DNA from: Gillisia limnaea DSM 15749 | GTDB lineage: Bacteria > Bacteroidota > Bacteroidia > Flavobacteriales > Flavobacteriaceae | Direction of reading: 5' to 3' | Length of the DNA: 64,000 nt | Assembly (NCBI RefSeq): GCF_000243235.1 | Contig: NZ_JH594606.1 | Location: forward strand, 1,236,023-1,300,022 | Shown: positions 9,101 to 15,760 of the stretch, in pieces | Layout of the letters: each line of letters begins with the position of its first letter | Position numbering within the stretch: the stretch's first letter is position 1 | The notes under the pieces: generated by a model | Databases searched by the model: none | The model's input: only the letters and a program-made list of their open reading frames with translations | Told to the model about the DNA's origin: nothing | Program-made: the position numbers and the translations under genes

Positions 9101-9550
9101 TATTTTTTAGGTAATTCGGGTAAAAAACTTCTGGGTATGGAAACCAACCACGGTTTTTCAACAAGAGATATGGCCCGAATAGGTTTATTGATGCTAAATC
9201 GTGGTTAATGGAATGATGAGGAAGTAATCTCTTCAAATTGGGTAGATAAGATGGTAACTGAATGGACAAAACCTAAAGAAATAATTAAAAATCTTGAAAT
9301 TGAAAATATTAAAACACCTATTGATATGGGGTACGGCTATATGTGTTGGTTACTGAACAGCAATAAGGTCAATCCAAAATTTGAGAATGCCTATACTGCA
9401 TTAGGTTATTTGGGGCAAGCTATTGCAGTATTCCCGGCAATTGATACAGTTGTGATCTATAAAACAAAATCTGATTATAAGAGATCAAATAATCCGTTAA
9501 ACGAATGGGCATTATTTGAAAAAGCAGTTAATATTTACGATACTGAGTAA
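9101..9550 (+). pseudogene. Serine hydrolase (beta-lactamase family) relic, C-terminal part
   Basis: From 9101 one frame reads as the C-terminal half of a beta-lactamase-family hydrolase. FSTRDMARIGLLMLNRG is followed by an in-frame TAA (9218-9220), then WNDEEVISSNWVDKM, a YGYMCW segment, and AYTALGYLGQAIAVFPAID, which matches the conserved end of this family (Y-A-G-x-GGQ-x-V-P-x-x-D). The catalytic SxxK and YxN parts are absent and a stop lies immediately upstream at 9098-9100. The piece from the ATG at 9251 is only the tail. It differs in sequence from the intact hydrolase at 5.2 kb, so it is not a recent duplicate. Confidence 0.75.
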
Positions 9551-9867
9551 AAAAAATCGTTTACTATGGAGAAATGAACTTTAACGTAATAAATAACCTA
9601 ATTTTCTAAATATTAGTTCAATAAAATTGAGGCGAAAAAGATTTTTAAAGTTCTTCTTATAAGTTGAAGTCTCTTATTTTAATAGGATTTCTATATGAAA
9701 GACACCATCCCGATAAGTGTGTAAGTTAAAAATGAACAGGGGTTAGACTTTTTTTAAAGTCTGACCCTTTTTTCATAGATCGTACGGAACTGATTTAATA
9801 TTATGTCCCAATTCCTAATAGGCATTGTCTATTTTTTTCCGACCAAAAATGCGTTGGACCTACCTAT
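9551..9867. other. Gap between relic and integrase
   Basis: No gene is seen. The only structure is the strong hairpin at 9740-9773, listed separately. Confidence 0.5.
9740..9773 (+). terminator. Strong intrinsic terminator without an intact upstream gene
   Basis: Twelve bases at 9740-9751 pair with 9756-9767 (one G-U), with a four-T loop and then six Ts. It would end plus-strand transcription, but the nearest plus-strand gene is the hydrolase relic 190 bases upstream. It also shields the convergent integrase gene. Confidence 0.75.
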
Positions 9868-11130
9868 TCATAATTTAAACATTTTTTCCTTTTCCTTATT
9901 CTTATCCAAAACCAGTCGCAAAGCGTTCATATCATCACTTACTTTTTTCTCCAATACCCTGGCATAGATTTGAGTGGTCGCAATTTTAGTATGCCCTAAA
10001 AGCTTTGAAACGGTTTCAATTGGAACTCCATTGCTTAAAGTAACAGTTGTCGCAAAAGTATGCCTGGCCATATGATACGTAAGATTCTTTTTTATACCGC
10101 ATAGAATAGCAACTTCCTTGAGATATACGTTCAGTTTCTCATTCGTGATTACAGGAAGCAGGGTTCCAGGAATTAAGGTTATAGGATGGTTGCTGTATTT
10201 TCTTATGAGTTCCAGAGCCGGATCAAGCAAGGGTACCTTAATAGGAGTTTTTGTTTTCTGGCGTTTTGAATAAATCCAATTATTCCCGTCAATCCCCATG
10301 GAAATATTATTTAATGTCAAATTCATTACGTCCACATAACTTATTCCCGTATAGCAGCTGAAAATAAAAAGGTCCCGAACCCGGTCCAGCCTTTCTATAG
10401 GAAATTCATAGGTTTCAAGGTTTGAAAGCTCATTAGCAGATAAAAATTCACGTTCCTTTTTTTCAAAGGTGGTCTTCCATCTTCGAAAGGGATCTTTATC
10501 GATCCATTCCATATTATAGGCCAGTCTAATCACCTTTCTCAACCGCTGGATATGCTTCATCACTGTATTATGACTCATAGCTCTTGGATGGCCTTTTGCA
10601 TAATATGTACTAAGGAAATATTCAAAATCACAAAGGAACTTGTAATCCAGGTCTTTTAAATATACATCTGAAGTTTTCCTGTCCTTCTTTAAAAATTTTT
10701 GAATATATCTCTCCGTGATCCCAAAGTTCCTAATGGTTCCGGAAGCTAGAGTGCTTTCTATTTTCCTTGAATGGTAGTCCAGCAGATTTTGAAGCGTTTT
10801 GGAAGTTTCATCTTCTCCCAAGTAAAGGGTTTTTATCAACTGGGCAGTGATCTTCCCACCCTTGGACGTAAGTTCCTGATAGCATTGAAAAAAACGAGAC
10901 CTGGAAGAATCCAAAATATGGTTTATTTGTTTAGCCTCAGCAGAACTGCCCTTCGCCTTCTTTCTTTCGGCGTCCCATAAATCAATTGAAATTTTACGCT
11001 TAAGACTAACCAGAACCCGTTTTTGGTTCACGGTTATTCGGGCATAAATCATGGCCTGATCATTACTAGCTTTTTTTGGATCTATCCAAAAAAGCACTGA
11101 AAATGTGCTTGAAGTTCGCATAATTGTCAT
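9868..11130 (-). CDS. Tyrosine recombinase, Arm-domain (IntDOT-like) type
   Basis: Predicted 420-residue site-specific recombinase. An N-terminal arm-type DNA-binding domain covers about residues 8-95, a SAM-like core-binding domain about 110-215 and the catalytic domain 225-400. Catalytic residues seen are a lysine in KRQKTK (289-294), H353-R356 in HMARH, H380 in LLGH and Y389 in QIYARV. The first family arginine is not where it is expected: the segment is TGISY with serine at 264, a substitution also known for the CTnDOT integrase. It stands alone with no other mobility genes, 213 bases from the 3' end of tRNA-Arg, so it looks like the last piece of an integrative element. Confidence 0.93.
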   Translation of the reverse strand: MTIMRTSSTFSVLFWIDPKKASNDQAMIYARITVNQKRVLVSLKRKISIDLWDAERKKAKGSSAEAKQINHILDSSRSRFFQCYQELTSKGGKITAQLIKTLYLGEDETSKTLQNLLDYHSRKIESTLASGTIRNFGITERYIQKFLKKDRKTSDVYLKDLDYKFLCDFEYFLSTYYAKGHPRAMSHNTVMKHIQRLRKVIRLAYNMEWIDKDPFRRWKTTFEKKEREFLSANELSNLETYEFPIERLDRVRDLFIFSCYTGISYVDVMNLTLNNISMGIDGNNWIYSKRQKTKTPIKVPLLDPALELIRKYSNHPITLIPGTLLPVITNEKLNVYLKEVAILCGIKKNLTYHMARHTFATTVTLSNGVPIETVSKLLGHTKIATTQIYARVLEKKVSDDMNALRLVLDKNKEKEKMFKL

Positions 11131-11196
11131 CTTTTAAATTATTAAGATGAAAGTCAAATCAACTATACCTGTTCAATTTCCGAATCTGCTTAAAAA

Positions 11197-11211
11197 GTTA
11201 GCGATGCTAAC
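11197..11211. promoter_or_regulatory. GTTAGC/GCTAAC palindrome upstream of the integrase
   Basis: GTTAGC at 11197-11202 faces GCTAAC at 11206-11211, and GCTAAC recurs at 11237-11242. The sites lie 67-112 bases upstream of the integrase start. They could be recombinase arm sites or an autoregulatory operator. Confidence 0.3.
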
Positions 11212-11288
11212 TATTTAATTTTTAGGTAACCGAATAGCTAACATTTTATACCAAATTAAATCAATTCTTATTAGACCTTAAAACCCTA

Positions 11289-11322
11289 AAAACCACGCTA
11301 ATCCTAAGATTTGCGTGGTTTT
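11289..11322 (-). terminator. Terminator of the tRNA-Arg gene
   Basis: Ten bases at 11289-11298 pair exactly with 11313-11322. Read on the minus strand the hairpin ends in GGTTTTTAGGG. It lies 22 bases beyond the tRNA 3' end. Confidence 0.65.
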
Positions 11323-11343
11323 GTTGCTAATTGTTATTAGCTT

Positions 11344-11420
11344 TGGTGACCCCGGAGGGATTCAAACCCCCAACCCTCAGAGCCGAAATCTGATGCGCTA
11401 TTCAGTTGCGCCACGGGGCC
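11344..11420 (-). tRNA. tRNA-Arg (anticodon TCG)
   Basis: The minus strand folds as a full cloverleaf of 77 bases including an encoded CCA end. The acceptor GGCCCCG pairs with CGGGGTC (one G-U). The anticodon stem TCAGA/TCTGA holds the loop TTTCGGC with anticodon TCG. The T-arm has GGTTTGAATCC-type bases. The first 23 bases also serve as the end of the GIY-YIG reading frame. A 5' partial copy of the gene lies at 11667-11757. Confidence 0.95.
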
Positions 11421-11655
11421 TTAAATTATTCTTTCTCCATCTTCTTCCTGCAGCAGTTTTCAGGTACTTTTCTCTAATTCTAGCCGCATCTCTGTTATCA
11501 AAAAGCTCATTATAAATCAATGACCAGGGTTGATATGCCTTTGTCAATTGATTCTTACCTGAATTATGTTCTACTAATCTTCGATTCATATCATCTGTCA
11601 TTCCAACATCCTGCTGGTCAAACGAGACGCTATATAAGACGTAAACATAATACAT
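11398..11655 (-). CDS. GIY-YIG nuclease-family protein, 3' end inside tRNA-Arg
   Basis: Predicted 85-residue single-domain GIY-YIG protein. The first motif is degenerate (YYVYVLYS, residues 2-9). The second motif is DVG at 16-18, where the family normally has tyrosine before the last two residues. The helix arginines R25/R26 and the family glutamate (E62 in RIREKYLK) are present. The frame crosses into tRNA-Arg: codons 79-85 and the TAG stop are tRNA bases 1-23. The missing YIG tyrosine may mean weak or lost nuclease activity. The gene is bracketed by the intact tRNA on its 3' side and the truncated tRNA copy upstream. Confidence 0.85.
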   Translation of the reverse strand: MYYVYVLYSVSFDQQDVGMTDDMNRRLVEHNSGKNQLTKAYQPWSLIYNELFDNRDAARIREKYLKTAAGRRWRKNNLRPRGATE

Positions 11656-11672
11656 TAATTCAATTTATGCGC

Positions 11673-11705
11673 CCTGCCCGTACCGAAAAGGCACGTTCGG
11701 AAGGG
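11673..11705. repeat. GCCCGTACCG palindromic insert 1
   Basis: A 33-base insert within the truncated tRNA copy. It contains GCCCGTACCG at 11676-11685 and an inner CCGAA/TTCGG inverted pair. The core is shared with the inserts at 11720 and 40551. Confidence 0.6.
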
Positions 11706-11719
11706 TATTCAGTTGCGCC

Positions 11720-11738
11720 CCGCCCGTACCGGCCGGGC
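11720..11738. repeat. GCCCGTACCG palindromic insert 2
   Basis: A 19-base insert with GCCCG/CGGGC arms at 11722-11726 and 11734-11738 around TACCGGC. It replaces nothing in the tRNA copy: deleting it restores identity with the intact gene. Confidence 0.65.
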
Positions 11739-11756
11739 ACGGGGCCTTAAATTATT

Positions 11757-11787
11757 CAGTTATCAGTTATCAGTTATCAGTTATCAG
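11757..11787. repeat. 7-base tandem repeat CAGTTAT
   Basis: Four full CAGTTAT units start at 11757, 11764, 11771 and 11778, plus CAG at 11785. It lies directly upstream (minus-strand sense) of the truncated tRNA copy, where the original tRNA promoter would be expected. Confidence 0.8.
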
Positions 11788-11848
11788 AAAATAAAAACTC
11801 TGGACTTCTTTGCCTAATCTTGCGTACTTCTTAACTTTTTTTCAACTT

Positions 11849-12298
11849 TCAACTTAACTTTCTTTTTACTACCACAGATATGGTTTTCCCATCTGCTTTT
11901 CCGGTAAGTTCTGTAGAAGCGATCGCCATTACTTTACCCATATCTTTCATCCCCTCTGCACCAACTCTTTCAATAATCTCTTCAACTTTGGCTTCAACTT
12001 CAGCTTCACTAAGTTGTTCCGGCAGGAATAAACTTATTACCGCCGCCTGGTCAATTTCCGGTTGCGCCAAATCTTCTCTTCCCTGTTCTTTATAAATTAC
12101 CGCACTATCTCTTCGCTGTTTTACCAGTTTTTGCAGCAATTTTAATTCCTCTTCCTCTGTTAAACCTTCCTTGGAAGCACTTTTTGTTTGAGCCAGTAAA
12201 AGCTCGCTTTTAATAGCACGTAATGCTTCCAGCTTTACGGTATCTTTAGCCCGCATAGCAGATTTCATCTCGGTCATTACACGCTCCTGTAAACTCAT
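11849..12298 (-). CDS. yqeY: GatB/YqeY domain protein
   Basis: Predicted 149-residue YqeY protein, matching the usual length of this family. It is related to the C-terminal tRNA-interacting domain of the GatB amidotransferase subunit and begins with MSLQERVMTEMKSAMRAKD, the typical start. The conserved LPEQLSEAE segment and the GMKDMGKVMAIA segment near the end are visible. The precise role is unknown for the family. It follows ftsZ on the same strand but is separated by a terminator. Confidence 0.95.
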   Translation of the reverse strand: MSLQERVMTEMKSAMRAKDTVKLEALRAIKSELLLAQTKSASKEGLTEEEELKLLQKLVKQRRDSAVIYKEQGREDLAQPEIDQAAVISLFLPEQLSEAEVEAKVEEIIERVGAEGMKDMGKVMAIASTELTGKADGKTISVVVKRKLS

Positions 12299-12334
12299 GG
12301 GTCTTCTATTAATAAGGATTGCGAAGATAAAAAT

Positions 12335-12368
12335 AAAACCCGAAATCCTACAAAGAATTTCGGGTTTT
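12335..12368 (-). terminator. Terminator after ftsZ
   Basis: Twelve bases at 12335-12346 pair exactly with 12357-12368 (AAAACCCGAAAT/ATTTCGGGTTTT) with a 10-base loop. It ends the dcw transcript 32 bases beyond the ftsZ stop; on the minus strand it runs into TTTTATTTTTAT. Confidence 0.8.
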
Positions 12369-12400
12369 ATACTAAAAACATAAAGGGATAGAAATTAAAT

Positions 12401-14374
12401 TTAATCTACATTATCGTGAAGAAATGAATTGTTACTCCTAAATTTTAATTCATCATTATCTCCATTGCCTAAAGTAGTTCTGGAAAGTTTTTCGTCTCCA
12501 TGCCTGGAGTTTTCCAATTCTATTCCGGCTCGTTTATAGGCTGGTTGTTTTTCAATTTCATCCAGTTGCGCTGCATTGCTTCTAAATTTATAATTGAAAT
12601 CTTTCATTTTTTTCCTTCTTTCTGCTGCTCTTTCTATTAGGCTCTCAGAAATTGGGTTATCAAATGGGTCTCCACCCTGCTCTTTGGTAGGATTTTCTGA
12701 AGGTTTTGGTGCAAGGGTTTTCTTTTCAAAAACAATATCTTCCTCTTCTGTCTTCTTTGGTACAGGTTTGGATTTTTTAAGCATTTGCTCCACTTCCATA
12801 TAATCATCTAGACTGTATCGCTTAATGCCAGTGGAAGAATTTTCGGTAACAGGAATAATTTCAATGGGCTCATTCACCTCCATCTCCTTTGCAGAATCAT
12901 CCAGATCATGTACAACCCTGTTATTCTGTGGCTTTTCGGTTTTTTGAACCGGTTTTGAATTCTTCTGTAGATCCTGTGAAGGGGTTTTCACCTCTTCCTT
13001 TTTATTTATCGGAAAATCAAAGGTGAACATAAACTGATCTTCCTTTTCTCCGGGATTTTCTTCAGAAGAAGAAATTTCTACACCCTGTACTCCTTCCGAA
13101 GTATCTGTAATGAGAAAATCATCTTCTGCTCCGTAATTCACTTCCTCATAGATCACATCCATATTGCGGGCGCTGGGAGGTGTGCTTAGATCCTCTTTTA
13201 CTGCCTGGATCTCAAAGTCATCCTCCTCTTCCAGAGTATGAATTATTTTAGCTTTTGGAGCCGGTTGCTTTACTTCTTCTGAAGAATCTGCATTTGAATT
13301 GTATTTTTGACCAAAATTATGCTCTGCCCGTTGCTCATCTTCCAGGGTATGAATGATCTTTTTAGTTTCGGTATTTACGATCTCATTTTGGGTTTCCACA
13401 TTAAATCCGGTGGCAATAATGGTTACAGCAATAGAATCTTCCAAACTTTCGTCTTCCCCAACTCCCATAATGATGTTTGCACTATGACCGGCTTCCTGTT
13501 GAATATGATCGTTAATTTCACCTATTTCGTCAATTGTGATCTCTTCTCCTCCAGAAACAATTAGCAGTAATACGTTCTTGGCGCCTTTGATCTTATTATC
13601 GTTCAATAAAGGTGAATCCAGTGCTTTAGAAATAGCATCACTCGCACGGTTTGCCCCTGAAGCGGTTGCAGATCCCATAATGGCGGTTCCGCTGTTGCTC
13701 AATACGGTTTTAGCATCCCGTAAATCGATGTTTTGTGTGTAGTGATGCGTTATAACCTCTGCAATTCCTCGCGAGGCCGTTGCCAATACCTCATCGGCCT
13801 TGGAAAATCCTGCTTTAAAACCGAGGTTTCCGTAGACTTCCCTAAGTTTATTGTTATTGATCACAATAAGAGAATCCACCTGCGCCCTAAGTTTTTCAAC
13901 CCCTCTTTGCGCCTGTTCATTCCTCATTTTACCTTCAAACTGAAAAGGAATGGTAACAATCCCCACTGTGAGAATGTCCATTTCCTTCGCCTGTTTGGCA
14001 ATGATTGGTGCAGCTCCAGTTCCGGTACCACCGCCCATTCCGGCCGTGATAAAAACCATCTTGGTATTGGTATCCAACATTCGTTTGATCTCTTCAAAAC
14101 TTTCAATTGCTGCCTGCTCCCCAACATCGGGGTTGGCTCCTGCTCCTAATCCTTCCGTAAGACTCACGCCTAATTGAATTTTATTAGGAACCATACTGTT
14201 GTCCAAGGCCTGGGCATCGGTGTTGCAAATAACGAAATCTACCCCTTTAATTCCTTGCTGGAACATGTGGTTAATTGCGTTGCTTCCGCCACCGCCTACA
14301 CCAATAACCTTAATTACGTTCGATTGGTTTTTCGGTAAATCGAATGCGATGTTTTCGAATTCTGTACTGCTCAT
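12401..14374 (-). CDS. ftsZ: Cell division protein FtsZ
   Basis: Predicted 657-residue tubulin homologue that polymerises into the division ring. The GTPase core covers about residues 15-325, with GGGGSNAI (27-34) and the tubulin signature GGGTGTG (114-120). A very long acidic linker spans about 330-600, far longer than the roughly 50 residues common in model bacteria but typical of Bacteroidota. The linker repeats a short motif: KIIHTLEDE (339-347), KIIHTLEEE (376-384), RVVHDLDDS (486-494) and a weaker IKRYSLDDY (517-525). PAYKRAGIEL near 611 resembles the conserved C-terminal peptide that binds FtsA, followed by about 37 more residues. It is the last gene of the dcw cluster. Confidence 0.98.
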   Translation of the reverse strand: MSSTEFENIAFDLPKNQSNVIKVIGVGGGGSNAINHMFQQGIKGVDFVICNTDAQALDNSMVPNKIQLGVSLTEGLGAGANPDVGEQAAIESFEEIKRMLDTNTKMVFITAGMGGGTGTGAAPIIAKQAKEMDILTVGIVTIPFQFEGKMRNEQAQRGVEKLRAQVDSLIVINNNKLREVYGNLGFKAGFSKADEVLATASRGIAEVITHHYTQNIDLRDAKTVLSNSGTAIMGSATASGANRASDAISKALDSPLLNDNKIKGAKNVLLLIVSGGEEITIDEIGEINDHIQQEAGHSANIIMGVGEDESLEDSIAVTIIATGFNVETQNEIVNTETKKIIHTLEDEQRAEHNFGQKYNSNADSSEEVKQPAPKAKIIHTLEEEDDFEIQAVKEDLSTPPSARNMDVIYEEVNYGAEDDFLITDTSEGVQGVEISSSEENPGEKEDQFMFTFDFPINKKEEVKTPSQDLQKNSKPVQKTEKPQNNRVVHDLDDSAKEMEVNEPIEIIPVTENSSTGIKRYSLDDYMEVEQMLKKSKPVPKKTEEEDIVFEKKTLAPKPSENPTKEQGGDPFDNPISESLIERAAERRKKMKDFNYKFRSNAAQLDEIEKQPAYKRAGIELENSRHGDEKLSRTTLGNGDNDELKFRSNNSFLHDNVD

Positions 14375-14410
14375 AAATCCTGATTTACTGGTTCTATATT
14401 TCTTTCTCTC

Positions 14411-15757
14411 TTACTCTGCGTTATCTAAAAAATCTTTAAACTTCTCAGCCCATTTATCAAAAATGCTCTTTCTAAAGGGCTTCTGTTTTTTCTCGTCACT
14501 CATTTGATCACCTTCCTCTGTCTCCTCCATTTGAGGTTCAATTTCTGATGATTTTTCAGGCTCTTTAAACTTTACCTGTTCCTGAAATTGTGACTTTTTA
14601 TGTTCCAGGCTGTTTAATACCAAACCTACAGCCGTTGCATATAGAGGGCTCGTGGTTTCTGTATCACTATTCCCGGCCAAATGTTCGTTTGGATATCCTA
14701 TCCTGGTATCCATTCCGGTAATATATTCTGCCAATTGTTTTAAATGCTTTAACTGGGCACCACCACCGGTGATAACCATTCCGGCTATCAATTTCTTCTT
14801 TTGCTCCTCGTGTCCGTAATTCTTGATCTCGAGATACACCTGCTCTATGATCTCCACAACTCTTGCGTGAATGACCTTTGAAAGGTTTTTAAGGGTGATC
14901 TCCTTAGGTTCTCTTCCTCTTAATCCCGGAATAGAAACGATCTCATTCTCCTTATTTTCTCCCGGCCAAGCCGATCCAAATTTTATTTTCAGTAATTCTG
15001 CCTGCTTTTCAATAATGGAGCATCCTTCCTTGATATCTTCTGTGATCACATTTCCACCAAACGGAATTACCGCTGTATGGCGAATGATCCCATCCTTGAA
15101 AATGGCAAGATCTGTAGTTCCACCTCCTATATCAATCAAGGCAACACCTGCTTCTTTTTCTTCCTGACTCAAAACAGCATTTGCTGAAGCTAAAGGCTCC
15201 AGGGTTACCGCAGAGAGTTCCAGGCCGGCACTTTTAACACATCTTCCTATATTCCTTATGGAGGAAACCTGCCCAACTACAACATGAAAGTTGGCTTCCA
15301 GTCTTCCGCCATACATTCCTATAGGCTCCTTGATCTCTGCCTGACCATCCACCTTAAATTCCTGTGGCAACACGTGTATAATCTCCTCTCCCGGAAGCAT
15401 AACCAGTTTATGAACCTGGTTGCATAGAGTGTGAATATCATCTGCATCAATCACTTCATCAGGATTTGGCCTGGTGATATAATCGCTATGTTGTAAACTC
15501 CTAATATGCTGTCCCGCTATCCCAACTACAACATCTTTTATTTTTAAACCAGAATCAGATTCTGCTTCCTGTATTGCGAGCTGAATGGATTGTATGGTTT
15601 GCGTAATGTTGTTTACCACACCACGGTGCACACCCATACTTTTGGATTTTCCAATTCCAATGATCTCCACTTTCCCATATTCGTTCTTACGACCAATCAT
15701 GGCCACTATCTTAGTGGTTCCTATATCCAGTCCTACTGCAATGTCGTTCTCTTCCAT
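14411..15757 (-). CDS. ftsA: Cell division protein FtsA
   Basis: Predicted 448-residue actin-like ATPase that tethers FtsZ to the membrane. The phosphate-1 loop GLDIGTTK is at 9-16 and a second nucleotide loop IDIGGGTTDLA lies near residue 210. The SHS2 (1C) subdomain lies between about 85 and 170. The C-terminus ends in a helix with basic and aromatic residues (FRKSIFDKWAEKFKDFL), matching the amphipathic membrane helix of the family. It lies 36 bases upstream of ftsZ and 3 bases after ftsQ. Confidence 0.97.
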   Translation of the reverse strand: MEENDIAVGLDIGTTKIVAMIGRKNEYGKVEIIGIGKSKSMGVHRGVVNNITQTIQSIQLAIQEAESDSGLKIKDVVVGIAGQHIRSLQHSDYITRPNPDEVIDADDIHTLCNQVHKLVMLPGEEIIHVLPQEFKVDGQAEIKEPIGMYGGRLEANFHVVVGQVSSIRNIGRCVKSAGLELSAVTLEPLASANAVLSQEEKEAGVALIDIGGGTTDLAIFKDGIIRHTAVIPFGGNVITEDIKEGCSIIEKQAELLKIKFGSAWPGENKENEIVSIPGLRGREPKEITLKNLSKVIHARVVEIIEQVYLEIKNYGHEEQKKKLIAGMVITGGGAQLKHLKQLAEYITGMDTRIGYPNEHLAGNSDTETTSPLYATAVGLVLNSLEHKKSQFQEQVKFKEPEKSSEIEPQMEETEEGDQMSDEKKQKPFRKSIFDKWAEKFKDFLDNAE

Positions 15758-15760
15758 ACC

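Larger units (their letters stand above)
11667..11757 (-). pseudogene. Truncated tRNA-Arg copy (5' 28 bases plus flank) interrupted by palindromes
   Basis: After removing two inserts (11673-11705 and 11720-11738) the remaining 39 bases are identical to 11393-11431. That stretch is the first 28 bases of tRNA-Arg plus 11 bases of its upstream flank. No anticodon arm follows, so it cannot make a tRNA. It lies immediately upstream of the GIY-YIG gene in the same orientation as the intact tRNA. Confidence 0.8.

Noticed and set aside
11344-11380. An att repeat of the tRNA-Arg 3' end elsewhere in the window
   Set aside because: I found no second copy of the 3' end sequence between 1 and 11343; the duplicate that exists is of the 5' end.
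11520-11750. Plus-strand reading frame opposite the GIY-YIG gene
   Set aside because: It is the complement of a recognised gene and crosses the tRNA duplicate and palindromes; it has no protein family features.
11757-11787. Short CRISPR-like array
   Set aside because: The unit is a plain 7-base tandem repeat without spacers, and no cas genes are in the window.
13307-14177. Several plus-strand frames opposite ftsZ
   Set aside because: All are shadows of the ftsZ coding strand, without start context or recognisable domains.
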